DNA of 37,227 nucleotides from Bacteroidota bacterium (GCA_025963715.1 JAOQAG010000044.1:1-37227); one strand, 5' to 3'; shown: positions 1 to 8,343, counted from the stretch's first letter. The notes: generated by a model not told the origin, from the sequence alone. Translations and numbers: made by a program.

Positions 1-79
1 CCCGGGATCTGCCAATTAAAAACCGGGATCAACATTCTGCAAACATTTATAAGATCCCGGGTCAGGCCCGGGATGACAA
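1..79. repeat. Dispersed palindromic repeat (CCCGGG type), left window edge
   Basis: Positions 54-61 (ATCCCGGG) and 67-74 (CCCGGGAT) form a perfect 8-bp stem around the loop TCAGG. The first 23 bases match positions 32906-32928 with two differences, and the palindrome recurs at 32893-32913, so this is a repeat family with at least two copies here. It lies 3' of the gene ending at 172. It resembles REP-like intergenic palindromes; no coding capacity is seen. Confidence 0.7.
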
Positions 80-171
80 ATCGAAATGAAATATCAGGTA
101 AAATAAACATTTTCCTACAACATAACCATTCTTTTTATAGTGCAAAGTTCCGGATACTCATTGAATTTAAA

Positions 172-1839
172 TTAATCAATAAAGATCATTTTTTTTGTAA
201 TGGAAGTGTTGCCGGTTATCAATTTTATAAAATAAATTCCGGGAGATGGCGGTGTGTACTGGTATTGATGATCGCCTTTTTCCCGGAGCTCATTTTTTGA
301 GAAAGTATACATTAATTTTCCTAATTCATTATACACTGCAAGTGTTACATTTTGTTTTTCCGTAAGCGTATACATAACAGTTGTAGATGAAGCGGATGGA
401 TTCGGATAGGATATTAAATTGTTTTTTAAGTCGGTTGCTTCCTCCTGCACGTTTGTTGTAATATCGGTGATCTGCGCGATGAAAAGATCGCCTCCACCGG
501 TATTTGACAAACTGGTTGTGTCGAATGCAATTGTTGATGCCTGGTAAAAACCGCCGATGTACGAATTTCCATGATCATCAACAGTTATTGCATGCACATT
601 TATATTTCCGGTACCACCGCATTTTTGCGCCCACATAAAATTTCCGGAAGCATCGCATTGTGCAACAAATACTTTGCTGGGCGCTGCATTGGTGATTGAA
701 ATGGCATCGAAAGGAACGACAGGACTATCATAATATCCGGTTACATAAATATTGTTATAAACATCCGAAGCAATCCCATTTGCCTGCTCCGTACCGGTTC
801 CGCCAATGTTTTTTGCCCATAGGATGGTTCCCGCCGCGTTATATTTTACTATAAAAGCATCGTAGCCTCCTGAGCTTGTTAAGGTGATGCCGCTTACATT
901 GATCGTAGGACTTGAGAAATATCCCGTAGCGATCACATTGCTGTCAGCATCAATTGTTACGCCGGTAATTGCTTCATCTCCTGTATTTCCAAAGGATTTC
1001 CCCCAAATGATGCGACCTGAGGAATTATATTTTATTACATAAGCATCCAGTCCGCCATGATTGGCCAGCGGAATGGTGTCAAACAAAATGTTTGAGTTAT
1101 AAAAAAATCCTCCGACAACAGAATTTCCTGCCGGATCGGATTTAACAGAGTTCGTGCGTTTTGTACAGGTGCCGGTAGTGTAATTTGACCAGACGATGTT
1201 CCCTGCTGCATCGTATTTTACATTAAAAATAGCATCGGTTCCCATGCGCGTATAGGTAGACCCGCCTATGGTAAGGCTGATACTGTAAGACATGCCTGTT
1301 ACATACACGTTTTCTGCTGTATCGGCACTTACGGACATACCTGCATCAGTGGAAGTACCACCTGCTTCTTTAGCCCAAAGCACCGTTCCGGTAGAATCGT
1401 ATTTTACAATGTAGAAATTCCAGCTGGTGCCTCCTGTAACTGTATAGGAATCAAAATGCACGATCGCGCTTCCAACACTACCGGTCACATACACATTGCC
1501 ATGCGTGTCTGTTGTAATTGCCTGCCCTACATCCGATCCTTGTCCTCCTGCACTTTTCGCCCAGATCACGTTGCCGTTGATGTCGTATTTAACCACGTAA
1601 ATGGCGGTATGGCTGCCATCGGCCCAGGGATTAGTTAGTGTGATGGCTCCCAACGTGATGGAAGGACTGGTGTAATATCCGGTTGCATACACATTGCCGT
1701 TTGCATCGGTGGTAACGCCCATGCATTCCTCATTTGCAGTTCCACCGGCGTGTTGCAGCCAGCCCCAGTTTGCAGTTTGTGAAAAGCAATTGAGTGTGCT
1801 GAAAACAGCGAAGAGGGATGCTAGTAGTATTCTTATCAT
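172..1839 (-). CDS. Secreted SBBP-repeat beta-propeller protein with T9SS type A sorting tail
   Basis: This 555-aa protein is exported across the inner membrane (N-terminal MIRILLASLFAVFSTLNCFS, a Sec signal peptide) and probably secreted by the type IX system. I count seven SBBP-type blades of about 60 residues. Each starts with a W-x-K/Q-x-x-GG-like segment, continues with a D-x-x-G-N-x-Y-x-x-G motif and ends with an (I/V)-V-K-Y-D-x-x-G-like strand. The last ~80 residues, starting near LISYPNPS and ending in KKMIFID, have the form of a T9SS type A C-terminal sorting domain. Seven repeats suggest one closed propeller. A consensus -7 box lies 28 nt upstream of the ATG, so the gene is probably monocistronic. 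The ligand or surface role is unknown; the fold and export route are well supported. Confidence 0.9.
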   Translation of the reverse strand: MIRILLASLFAVFSTLNCFSQTANWGWLQHAGGTANEECMGVTTDANGNVYATGYYTSPSITLGAITLTNPWADGSHTAIYVVKYDINGNVIWAKSAGGQGSDVGQAITTDTHGNVYVTGSVGSAIVHFDSYTVTGGTSWNFYIVKYDSTGTVLWAKEAGGTSTDAGMSVSADTAENVYVTGMSYSISLTIGGSTYTRMGTDAIFNVKYDAAGNIVWSNYTTGTCTKRTNSVKSDPAGNSVVGGFFYNSNILFDTIPLANHGGLDAYVIKYNSSGRIIWGKSFGNTGDEAITGVTIDADSNVIATGYFSSPTINVSGITLTSSGGYDAFIVKYNAAGTILWAKNIGGTGTEQANGIASDVYNNIYVTGYYDSPVVPFDAISITNAAPSKVFVAQCDASGNFMWAQKCGGTGNINVHAITVDDHGNSYIGGFYQASTIAFDTTSLSNTGGGDLFIAQITDITTNVQEEATDLKNNLISYPNPSASSTTVMYTLTEKQNVTLAVYNELGKLMYTFSKNELREKGDHQYQYTPPSPGIYFIKLITGNTSITKKMIFID

Positions 1840-1867
1840 GATTATAAAATGTGCTGTTTATGTTTGT

Positions 1868-1875
1868 CAAAGATA
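1868..1875 (-). promoter_or_regulatory. Bacteroidota -7 promoter box for the SBBP gene
   Basis: Read on the minus strand this is TATCTTTG, a perfect match to TAnnTTTG, 28 nt upstream of the ATG at 1839. No clear TTTG is seen at the -33 position. It lies just after the stop of the small ORF at 1882, so the two are probably separate transcripts. Confidence 0.6.
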
Positions 1876-1881
1876 CATCTT

Positions 1882-2064
1882 TTACATCACTTTTTTGAAC
1901 CTGATCCTTCCGGGAAACAGCAGAGTGATCGCATTTTTGTGTTTGGTATCGAATACGAATGAAGCTCCGTCATCCGGATTTACAAACGTATCGTCCCCAA
2001 CCGGAAGCAGCTTGTACCGGTAGCCATGGTCGTTACCATATAATACCGGGCGGGTGCTTTTCAT
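1882..2064 (-). pseudogene. Orphan 60-aa ORF resembling a serine-hydrolase C-terminus
   Basis: The ORF begins at the ATG at 2064 and encodes about 60 residues. Its core (YKLLPVGDDTFVNPDDGA, then FVFD and KNAITLL) looks like the C-terminal segment of beta-lactamase-family serine hydrolases. That is recognition by eye and unconfirmed. No catalytic domain precedes it: the frame runs back into the divergent SET gene and its promoter, and no minus-strand -7 consensus is seen. I read it as a gene tail left after a deletion, though a small genuine gene with a peptide of this shape cannot be excluded. The reading frame is intact, which argues for recent loss or retained use. Confidence 0.4.
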
Positions 2065-2072
2065 TATTTTTG
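2065..2072 (+). promoter_or_regulatory. Bacteroidota -7 promoter box for the SET-domain gene
   Basis: TATTTTTG matches TAnnTTTG exactly and sits 14 nt before the ATG at 2087. This predicts a leader of roughly 10 nt and decides the start: an in-frame GTG at 2054 would lie upstream of the box. Confidence 0.6.
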
Positions 2073-2086
2073 TATCATTGTATAAA

Positions 2087-2503
2087 ATGGCACTACTAGT
2101 CAAAAAATCCCGGCTGCCGGGAGCAGGAAAAGGATTATATACTACCAAAGCTATCCGTAAGGAGGCGAAGATCATCGAATACCGCGGTGAAATTATCGGG
2201 TACAACGAGTATCGCCGCCGTGCGCGGAGAGAAGAAGATCAGTACCTGTTTTACCTGCGGCGCGAGCTCTGCATTGATGCCCTGTACACGCCGCAATACA
2301 AAGCCCGCTATGCGAATGATGCTGCAGGTATTACCCGTGTGAAAGGGATCCGTAACAATAGTGATTACATGATTTTTGGTGATAAATGTTTTATTGTGGC
2401 TTCGCGCGATATAAAAGCCGGAGAAGAAATTTTTGTGAATTATACCAAATTTTATTGGGATAGTATGCGGAAGCGAATGAGGAGAATGAAGCGTGGGCTT
2501 TGA
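2087..2503 (+). CDS. SET domain-containing protein (putative lysine methyltransferase)
   Basis: This 138-aa protein is a compact SET domain with little else. SET enzymes transfer a methyl group from S-adenosylmethionine to lysine side chains; the target here is unknown. Landmarks are KKSRLPGAGKGLYTTKAI near residues 6-23 (the usual GxG entry), IIEYRGEIIG, a central segment RYANDAAG in the place of the usual N-H-S-C-x-P-N loop, NSDYMIFGDKCFIVASRDI, and the closing GEEIFVNYTKFYW, which resembles the final E-L-x-x-x-Y. The histidine of the canonical loop is replaced, although Asn is kept. The C-terminus is very basic (RKRMRRMKRGL), which could bind nucleic acid. The start was chosen because a promoter box lies at 2065-2072. 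It is probably a cytoplasmic monocistronic gene. Confidence 0.85.
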   Translation: MALLVKKSRLPGAGKGLYTTKAIRKEAKIIEYRGEIIGYNEYRRRARREEDQYLFYLRRELCIDALYTPQYKARYANDAAGITRVKGIRNNSDYMIFGDKCFIVASRDIKAGEEIFVNYTKFYWDSMRKRMRRMKRGL

Positions 2504-2652
2504 TGTGTTTTTGCTGTTATATCCGGGATTTTGCACCAATTAATGCATATTGATATTTATGCTTTTACTTTTTGAAGGTAAAGGTCTTGCATTAGAAAAA
2601 TGTTGGTTTTTGTTTAAATCTTTAGAAGCATAAAATCGAATGGGGCTTCATT

Positions 2653-3058
2653 TTATCTTTTTTTCTTTTTGTCTTGAAACAAAAAGAAACAAAAAATTCA
2701 AGAACAATCCGCCGCGGTGGACCACGCACCACCTGACGCTTCCCCGCTACTTGTTCCGGCCACCGCGCCCTTCTGAATTTATTTTTCTTACTCCCTTCGG
2801 ATCGGTGTGAATTAAAATCGTACTCCGCTTCGCAAGCATGCTGCTGCCAATTAGTAAAAATAATAGAATACTCATTCTGCAGACTCTTTCGGCCTGTTCA
2901 GTAATAGCGGGAATGAGCGGCAGTAAAATTATAGCTGCGAAGCGATCAAGCGTATCCGCGAAATTAACCGCGGTTTTCCTGCAGCGCCAGCGGAAGGAAA
3001 AATTACCTTACAGGCCAGAAAAGGTTTTTGTTACTTTTTGCCTTCAAAAAGTAAAGGC
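2653..3058. repeat. Intergenic repeat element with hairpin ends
   Basis: The left end (2662-2689) is a perfect 11-bp stem, TTTCTTTTTGT/ACAAAAAGAAA, with the loop CTTGAA. The right end (3031-3054) is a perfect 10-bp stem, TTACTTTTTG/CAAAAAGTAA, with the loop CCTT. Between them lie GC-rich stretches (around 2710-2770 and 2960-3000) and no credible gene; a 74-codon ORF at 2838-3062 runs into the right hairpin and is probably spurious. The two ends are variants of the same CTTTTTG palindrome. Elements of this appearance are common between Bacteroidota genes, which is general recollection and was not searched. Confidence 0.5.
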
Positions 3059-3125
3059 ATAGATGAGTATGTTTGATTCTATAAAACCTGCATTTTCCTT
3101 ATGCACTCCCGCGGGAGATAAATGC

Positions 3126-3133
3126 TATCTTTG
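3126..3133 (+). promoter_or_regulatory. -7 promoter box for the zinc-ribbon (YjdM-like) gene
   Basis: TATCTTTG matches TAnnTTTG perfectly, 27 nt before the ATG at 3161. It makes the upstream in-frame start at 3122 impossible for this promoter and supports 3161. Confidence 0.6.
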
Positions 3134-3160
3134 AATGATCAAAACTTAATTTTACTTTAT

Positions 3161-3502
3161 ATGTCTGAATTTCCGCCATGCCCGAAATGCAAGTGCGAAT
3201 ACACGTATTCAAATGGAACCGAAACGGTTTGCCCTGAATGTTTTTATGAATGGAAGCCCGGAGAGCAGGTTGAAGCAGCAGAAGCATCCGAAAAAATAAT
3301 GGATGCCAACGGTAATGAGCTGCAAAACGGCGATACGGTGATCGTAGTGAAAGACCTGCCTGTAAAAGGTGCACCGAAACCGCTGAAAGCAGGAACCAAA
3401 GTAAAAAACATCCGCCTTACCAGCGGTGATCACAATATCAGCTGCAAGATTGAAGGCTTTGGAGCAATGGCGTTGAAATCGCAGTATGTGAAAAAAGCGT
3501 AA
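3161..3502 (+). CDS. Zinc-ribbon protein of the YjdM/PhnA family
   Basis: This 113-aa cytoplasmic protein begins [16 protein letters not shown]. Its N-terminus carries two CPxC pairs (C7/C10 and C24/C27) in the pattern of a zinc ribbon. The C-terminal part, from about residue 45 ([20 protein letters not shown] through [12 protein letters not shown]), is the SH3-like PhnA/YjdM domain. E. coli YjdM was once called PhnA, but it is not phosphonoacetate hydrolase and its function is unsettled, so I give no gene symbol. The length is close to the family's usual ~110 residues. The gene is monocistronic, with a promoter box at 3126 and an intrinsic terminator at 3573. Confidence 0.88.
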   Translation: MSEFPPCPKCKCEYTYSNGTETVCPECFYEWKPGEQVEAAEASEKIMDANGNELQNGDTVIVVKDLPVKGAPKPLKAGTKVKNIRLTSGDHNISCKIEGFGAMALKSQYVKKA

Positions 3503-3572
3503 AGCAAGAGCAGGTAAAAAAACAAATGATCTGATCAGAAGACCTGATCAAAATTGTTCAATTTTATCCATC

Positions 3573-3603
3573 AAAAAGCCTCCCGGTTTATCAGGAGGTT
3601 TTT
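3573..3603 (+). terminator. Rho-independent terminator after the YjdM-like gene
   Basis: AAAAAGCCTCC (3573-3583) pairs with GGAGG followed by TTTTT (3594-3603), including one G-U pair, around a 10-nt loop. A T-rich tail follows. The A-run on the left means it could also serve the minus-strand gene that ends at 3637. Confidence 0.75.
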
Positions 3604-3636
3604 GGGTTTTGTAGGCCTAACGGAGATACTATGTTT

Positions 3637-4164
3637 TTAGAAAATCCGGTCAATAAAATTTTGATCTTTTTCAACATGCTGCCGTACTTGTAAGCTCCTT
3701 AATTTTTCTGCAATTGTTTTAAGTTGGCTGGTTTCCCAGGATATATTTACTTTAAAAGCAAGAAAATTCGCGGTTTCAATAAATACAGGCTGTCCAAGAG
3801 TGCCAATTATTTTTTTGTAAACTATTAATTCATCATGAAATTTAGTACTTACGATTGAGAATGCTAATGTTTGCAAATCGTAAGAGTGTATTTTGTTGTT
3901 ATTATCGGTTATGTCAATTGTATTATTATTTATAACTATAGTAGTGTAAAATCTTTTTTTTAAGATCCAGTAGTTCGGTAAGAAAATTAATACGACAAGA
4001 ATAACACAGTAAATAATAGAACCTTGCAATAAATTTTCCTGAAAATTGCCGTCATATTTACTTGTTCCATACAAAACGAAATACAAAAAAGACAAACCCA
4101 ATAAAAAATTGTACGCAATAAGCATTTTTATTTTAGTATGCTTTTTTGATTTATAGGTCATCAT
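3637..4164 (-). CDS. Small membrane protein of unknown function
   Basis: I do not recognise this 175-aa protein. It has a basic N-terminus (MMTYKSKKHTKIK), a first membrane segment near residues 14-33 (MLIAYNFLLGLSFLYFVLYG) and a second near 48-68 (SIIYCVILVVLIFLPNYWIL). A cytoplasmic domain of about 100 residues follows, with short beta-like stretches (TTIVINNNTIDITDNNNKI), recalling small two-helix membrane proteins with a PH-like domain. That comparison is weak. The gene is very AT-rich compared with its neighbours, which may mean transfer. A second ATG at 4161 is an equally good start. It converges on the YjdM-like gene. Confidence 0.6.
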   Translation of the reverse strand: MMTYKSKKHTKIKMLIAYNFLLGLSFLYFVLYGTSKYDGNFQENLLQGSIIYCVILVVLIFLPNYWILKKRFYTTIVINNNTIDITDNNNKIHSYDLQTLAFSIVSTKFHDELIVYKKIIGTLGQPVFIETANFLAFKVNISWETSQLKTIAEKLRSLQVRQHVEKDQNFIDRIF

Positions 4165-4262
4165 TCTCTAATGTTTTTTGATTTAGGAGATTATACTATT
4201 TATCTAAAAGTAAAATTAAATTTCGGAGAAAATGCTGATAGTCCGGATTTTTTTGGAACAAA

Positions 4263-4291
4263 AAATGCCCCCGTATATTGCAGAGGCATTT
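4263..4291 (-). terminator. Rho-independent terminator of a decayed gene
   Basis: On the minus strand AAATGCC (from 4291) pairs with GGCATTT (to 4263), followed by more T. It lies about 20 nt after two tandem TAA stops at 4309-4314, exactly where a terminator for the decayed reading frame at 4312-4551 should be. Confidence 0.6.
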
Positions 4292-4311
4292 CTTTTTTGA
4301 TCTTCTATTTA

Positions 4312-4551
4312 TTAAGCACGCAGTGCCGTAATTGAAAATACTTGGTTCATTACGCCAACCTGCTGTATCACCAATCACATTATATAACTTTGCATTTATA
4401 TTCTTCGGCAATTTTGCCCGTAGGGATCGACGTTACATCAAGGTACTTGCCACGCAGGAACCGGCCCAGTAATGCAAAACCATTGCCATCGTTATGGTCG
4501 GCATATAGGTCAGTCCTGCCCGATGGCCCTGATTAATTTGCATTTTATCAT
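4312..4551 (-). pseudogene. Decayed small gene with at least two frameshifts
   Basis: No single frame is open, but pieces in two frames look coding. From the ATG at 4551 one reads MIKCKLIRAIGQD and then a stop. A second frame carries TDLYADHNDGNGF, GKYLDVTSIPTGK and IAEEYKCKVI, ending at 4380. The first frame then resumes with LVIQQVGVMNQVFSITALRA and two TAA stops at 4309-4314, followed by a clean terminator. Two compensating frameshifts in an ~80-codon gene would explain this. I do not recognise the family. The alternative is chance, but residue composition and the matched terminator argue against it. A 71-codon ORF at 4196-4411 in the third frame runs through the terminator and looks spurious. 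Confidence 0.35.
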
Positions 4552-4584
4552 AAAAATTCCACCCTCATTCTTCCGAAAAAATAA

Positions 4585-4615
4585 TTGTTTAAACGCCTAT
4601 ATTTCAGTAAATTTG
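4585..4615 (+). promoter_or_regulatory. Complete Bacteroidota promoter for the CHU_C protein gene
   Basis: TTG at 4585-4587 is followed after 20 nt by TAAATTTG at 4608-4615, a perfect TAnnTTTG box. The box ends 19 nt before the ATG at 4635. Confidence 0.7.
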
Positions 4616-4634
4616 TAGTTATTACAAGTTAAGA

Positions 4635-7600
4635 ATGCGTAAAAAAATCATCCTGCTCCTCAGTCTCTTTTCTCTGCTTTTTACAAAAGCGGATGCATCT
4701 CATTTAATGGGCGGGGAAATTACCTGGGATTGTTTGGGCGGCGGCCAGTATGTATTTAACATGAAGCTGTACCGCGATTGCAACGGTGCTACTGTTCCTT
4801 CGAGCGTGGCATTGGCCGTTTCCAATTGTCCGGCACTTACGTCCATTACCTTAAATTTAATTTCCCAAACCGATATTTCACCGACCTGCAATGCGGCAGG
4901 CCCTGCAATTTCCTGCGCAGATGCAATGGCTGCACCGGGCTGGCCATCCAGCACATCGCCGATTGCGGGTGCTGTGCAGGAATCCACTTATCAATCGGTA
5001 CCTATAACCATTAGTGGCGTGCCGCCTGCTGCCGGTTGGGTATTTGCCTATGTTGGCTGTTGCCGGAATGCATCGGTTACTAATTTGGTAACACCAAGCT
5101 CTTACGGTTACACGCTGCGTGCGATCATGCATTCGTTCAGCGGACAAAATGCAAGCCCGTGTTTTGATTCTTCTCCTAAATTTTTAGAAAGTCCCAGCAG
5201 CGTTATTTGTTTGGGTACGCCATTTACTTACAATCACAATGCGTACGATCCGGAGCACGATTCTCTGAATTATTCCTTTGCCGAGCCGCTGGATGATTAT
5301 AATACAGGCACTTCCACATTCACGCCTTCCAACCCGGCGCCCATTCCGTTTGCCGGTGGATACAGCGCCAACAGCCCTTTACCGGGAACGGCACAAAATC
5401 CATCGAATGTACCGGCTACGATCAATTCGCGCACCGGTGAAATTTCGTTTACATCGCTTTCACAAGGAAATTTTGTAACGGTGGTAAAAGTAGAAGCCTG
5501 GAAATGCGGGCAGTTAGTGGCGGAGATCTATCGCGAAATGCAGATCGTATTGTTGCCCTGCGCATCTAATACAGTACCAACGGTAACGTATACCACTTAC
5601 AACGATACGGTAACAGCCGGACAATTAGTGAATTTTACACTGAATGCACACGACGGTGATTTTTTAGCGGATGGTGTAACACATCAGACATTAACGGTTA
5701 CTGCTACCGGCAACGAGTTTGGCGCCGGTTATACAAATGCTGCTTCGGGCTGCACCACGCCGCCCTGCGCTACATTATCATCACCGTCGCCGGTATCCGG
5801 ACAAAACGATGTGAGCACAACGTTTAACTGGCAAACCAGCTGCAATCACCTGTTATCAGGCAGTAATTGCAATCCCAATTCCAATACCTACACGTTTGTA
5901 TTTAAAGCAAAAGACGATTTTTGCCCGGCTCCTGCCGAAAGGATTTCCACGGTTTCGATCACGGTAAGAGCTGCGCCGTTGGTGCCGTCGCCGCAACCGC
6001 GCTGTGTGAGCGTATTGCCAAGCGGGGATGTAACGCTTACCTGGACGCCTTCAACGGATACTTCCGGAATTTTTAACGCGTACCTGGTCTATACTTCTAA
6101 TTCGGTGGGCGGCCCGTACACCTTGCTGGACAGTATTTTTACTATCGGGCAGAGTACTTATACGCATGCGGGCGCTAATGCGAATGTGGTTCCTGTTTTT
6201 TATTACATCGAAACACGTTCGGCTTGTCCGGGCCTGCAAATGGCACCAGCAGCCGATACGGTAAGAACCATGTTATTGAATGTAACCAATCCGGGGAACG
6301 GAACGGCGGTACTCACATGGCCGCCAATTGCAAGCCCGCTGATCAGCACATCTACCGGCATTTATAATGTTTACGAGGAATACCCGGCGGGTGTATGGAC
6401 CTTGACGGGAACAAAAACGAGCGTGAATTTTATTGATACTATTTTTATTTGCAACGCTGCCATCAATTACCGTGTGGAGATTGCGGATAATACAGGCTGT
6501 ACATCGGTTTCGTCGGTAGACGGCGGGATCTTCCAGAATACGATTGCGCCGGTATCGCCGCAGATAGATACGCTGAGTGTGGATGATAATAATCATGCGC
6601 TGATGAACTGGGGGCAAAGTCCTTCGTCCGATCTGGAAGGATACATTGTTTTCAGGCTGACCGGTGGAACATGGCAACCGGTGGATACTGTTTACGGACT
6701 TACAAATACGAGTTACCTGTACCCGGCTTCCACTGCCGGTGCCGGATCTGAACAATATGAATTAACGGGGATCGATAGCTGCGGTAATATCAGTCCGTTG
6801 GGAACTGCAGTAAAAACGATCTACTTAAATGCTACATCGGATATTTGTACACGCAGTGCTCTTCTAAGCTGGTCGGCGTACCCGCTGCTAGGGACCGGGC
6901 TTGCAGGATACCGCGTGTATATGACTACGACCGGGCCTGCGGGTCCGTATACGTATGTTGGAACAGCGGCTTCCACAGTAACAACGTACACTATACCGGG
7001 ATTAACTCCCGGCATTTATTATTATTTTAAAGTGCAGGCATTTGATGCATCGGGAACGGAAAGTGTATCCTCCAACAGGTATAAATTTTATTCTGCATCG
7101 CCGATCCCGGCAACGTTTTCTTATCTGAGAAAAGCAAGCGTGTCGGATCCAAATAAGGTAAACCTGACCTGCCATGTGGATGTTGCGGCTTCCACGCTGT
7201 CGTATAAAATCATGCGCTCGAACGATAATATAACGTACACGCACATTGCAACGATACCGCGCAGCGCTACATCGCCGATCACGTATACCGACCATAATGT
7301 ACTGACGGATGTGTACAGTTATTATTACAAGGTGATCAATGTGGACAGCTGCGGATACGATGGTTTGGAAACAAACATAGGGCATACGATGTTGCTGACG
7401 GCAATTGGAAATTCGAATGACAATACAAATACAATTACGTGGAATGATTATGAAACGTGGCTGGGAAATGTTACGTCGTACAATATTTACAGGGGAATTG
7501 ACGGGGTGATGGATCCAACGCCGATTGCGAATGTGCCGTTCACAGGATCGGGGACTAATTCTTTTACCGATTATATTTCCAGTATTCTGGAGGGACAGGG

Positions 7601-7970
7601 TGTGTTCAATTATTATGTGGAAGCGCTGGAAGGTATGGGAAATGTGTATGGTTTTAGTGATAACTGTACTTCCAACATCGCGGAAGCATACCAGGACCCG
7701 ATCGTATTTATTCCGAATGCATTTAAACCGGCGGGTGTGAACAGTGTTTTTATTCCGGTTACAACGTATGTGGGGATCAGCGAATATGAATTTGATGTAT
7801 TTAACCGCTGGGGATTAAAAGAATTTTCGACTACGGATATCAATGAAGGCTGGGACGGAACGCATGGCGGCACGAAAGCGGAATTTGGCGTGTACGTATA
7901 TTTAGTACGCTTTAAAACATCGAAAGGCGATTATGTGGAGCGGAAAGGAACGGTTACGCTGATCAGGTAA
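4635..7970 (+). CDS. Large secreted FN3-type protein with CHU_C (T9SS type B) tail
   Basis: This 1111-aa protein has a Sec signal peptide (residues 1-22, MRKKIILLLSLFSLLFTKADA) followed by SHLMGGEITWDCLGGG, an N-terminal motif often seen in large gliding-associated Bacteroidota surface proteins. The middle contains several fibronectin type III-like domains, for example from residue ~465 (SGDVTLTWTPSTDTSGIFNAY) and again around 755-795. The last ~90 residues, beginning VFIPNAFKPAG and containing FDVFNRWG and GWDGTHGG, are the gliding motility-associated CHU_C domain used as a type B sorting signal for T9SS. The protein is therefore expected on the cell surface or released, probably with an adhesive role. 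It has its own promoter and is monocistronic. Codon use is typical of the chromosome. The N-terminal part is cysteine-rich, compatible with disulfides outside the cell. Confidence 0.9.
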   Translation: MRKKIILLLSLFSLLFTKADASHLMGGEITWDCLGGGQYVFNMKLYRDCNGATVPSSVALAVSNCPALTSITLNLISQTDISPTCNAAGPAISCADAMAAPGWPSSTSPIAGAVQESTYQSVPITISGVPPAAGWVFAYVGCCRNASVTNLVTPSSYGYTLRAIMHSFSGQNASPCFDSSPKFLESPSSVICLGTPFTYNHNAYDPEHDSLNYSFAEPLDDYNTGTSTFTPSNPAPIPFAGGYSANSPLPGTAQNPSNVPATINSRTGEISFTSLSQGNFVTVVKVEAWKCGQLVAEIYREMQIVLLPCASNTVPTVTYTTYNDTVTAGQLVNFTLNAHDGDFLADGVTHQTLTVTATGNEFGAGYTNAASGCTTPPCATLSSPSPVSGQNDVSTTFNWQTSCNHLLSGSNCNPNSNTYTFVFKAKDDFCPAPAERISTVSITVRAAPLVPSPQPRCVSVLPSGDVTLTWTPSTDTSGIFNAYLVYTSNSVGGPYTLLDSIFTIGQSTYTHAGANANVVPVFYYIETRSACPGLQMAPAADTVRTMLLNVTNPGNGTAVLTWPPIASPLISTSTGIYNVYEEYPAGVWTLTGTKTSVNFIDTIFICNAAINYRVEIADNTGCTSVSSVDGGIFQNTIAPVSPQIDTLSVDDNNHALMNWGQSPSSDLEGYIVFRLTGGTWQPVDTVYGLTNTSYLYPASTAGAGSEQYELTGIDSCGNISPLGTAVKTIYLNATSDICTRSALLSWSAYPLLGTGLAGYRVYMTTTGPAGPYTYVGTAASTVTTYTIPGLTPGIYYYFKVQAFDASGTESVSSNRYKFYSASPIPATFSYLRKASVSDPNKVNLTCHVDVAASTLSYKIMRSNDNITYTHIATIPRSATSPITYTDHNVLTDVYSYYYKVINVDSCGYDGLETNIGHTMLLTAIGNSNDNTNTITWNDYETWLGNVTSYNIYRGIDGVMDPTPIANVPFTGSGTNSFTDYISSILEGQGVFNYYVEALEGMGNVYGFSDNCTSNIAEAYQDPIVFIPNAFKPAGVNSVFIPVTTYVGISEYEFDVFNRWGLKEFSTTDINEGWDGTHGGTKAEFGVYVYLVRFKTSKGDYVERKGTVTLIR

Positions 7971-8034
7971 TTATAAATGCTGGATTATAAATTATAAATG
8001 TGCTAAGCTTGAAATTCTAAATACTAAAAAAAGG

Positions 8035-8066
8035 GAACCACATAAGGCACAAAGAACACATAAGGC
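8035..8066 (+). repeat. Dispersed ACCACATAAGGCACA-type repeat, copy 1
   Basis: The 32 bases from GAACCACATAAGGCACA to CACATAAGGC match the reverse complement of 34488-34520 with a few differences and one length change. It is an intergenic repeat family and is non-coding. Confidence 0.5.
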
Positions 8067-8144
8067 TAGGCTCGTTGCTGTGTGGATAATAATTTTATTG
8101 AGCATCCGGGACTTTCCAGCATGAAAAGAAATTATTTTAAGAAC

Positions 8145-8234
8145 GTCATTGCGAGGGCTTTTCGCCCGAAGCAATCTCACACCAGTATATAATTTAGAAT
8201 GAGATTGCTTCGGGCGAAAAGCCCTCGCAATGAC
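8145..8234. repeat. Perfect 35-bp inverted repeat (GTCATTGCGAGG type)
   Basis: Positions 8145-8179 and 8200-8234 are exact reverse complements over 35 bases, separated by 20 nt. Each arm also contains the inner palindrome GGGCTTTTCGCCC. A related 27-base copy at 8364-8390 has the inner GGGCGAAAAGCCC replaced by TTC. GTCATTGCGAGG...GAAGCAATCTC repeats are a familiar REP-like class in many bacteria. Confidence 0.85.
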
Positions 8235-8310
8235 GCGCTGATTAAAAATTTTCCCAATAAAATAGCTATAGCTTGGTATAAATTTTCGATTTCAATTAAT
8301 TTTAAGGATA

Positions 8311-8343
8311 AAAAAATGCTGACAGATTCTGTCAGCATTTTTT
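8311..8343. terminator. Bidirectional Rho-independent terminator
   Basis: AAAAAATGCTGACAG (8311-8325) and CTGTCAGCATTTTTT (8329-8343) form a perfect 15-bp stem with a 3-nt loop. It lies between the convergent CHU_C gene and the SRPBCC gene, and can end transcription from both sides. Confidence 0.85.

Noticed and set aside
480-1780. Regularly spaced repeats that might suggest a CRISPR or tandem array
   Set aside because: They are the seven propeller blades of a protein-coding gene; the spacing is ~180 nt and the repeats are diverged.
2838-3062. 74-codon plus-strand ORF
   Set aside because: It lies inside the hairpin-ended repeat and its last codons are the hairpin itself; no domain and no promoter.
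4196-4411. 71-codon minus-strand ORF
   Set aside because: It reads through a clear terminator hairpin, and a better coding pattern exists in the other frames.
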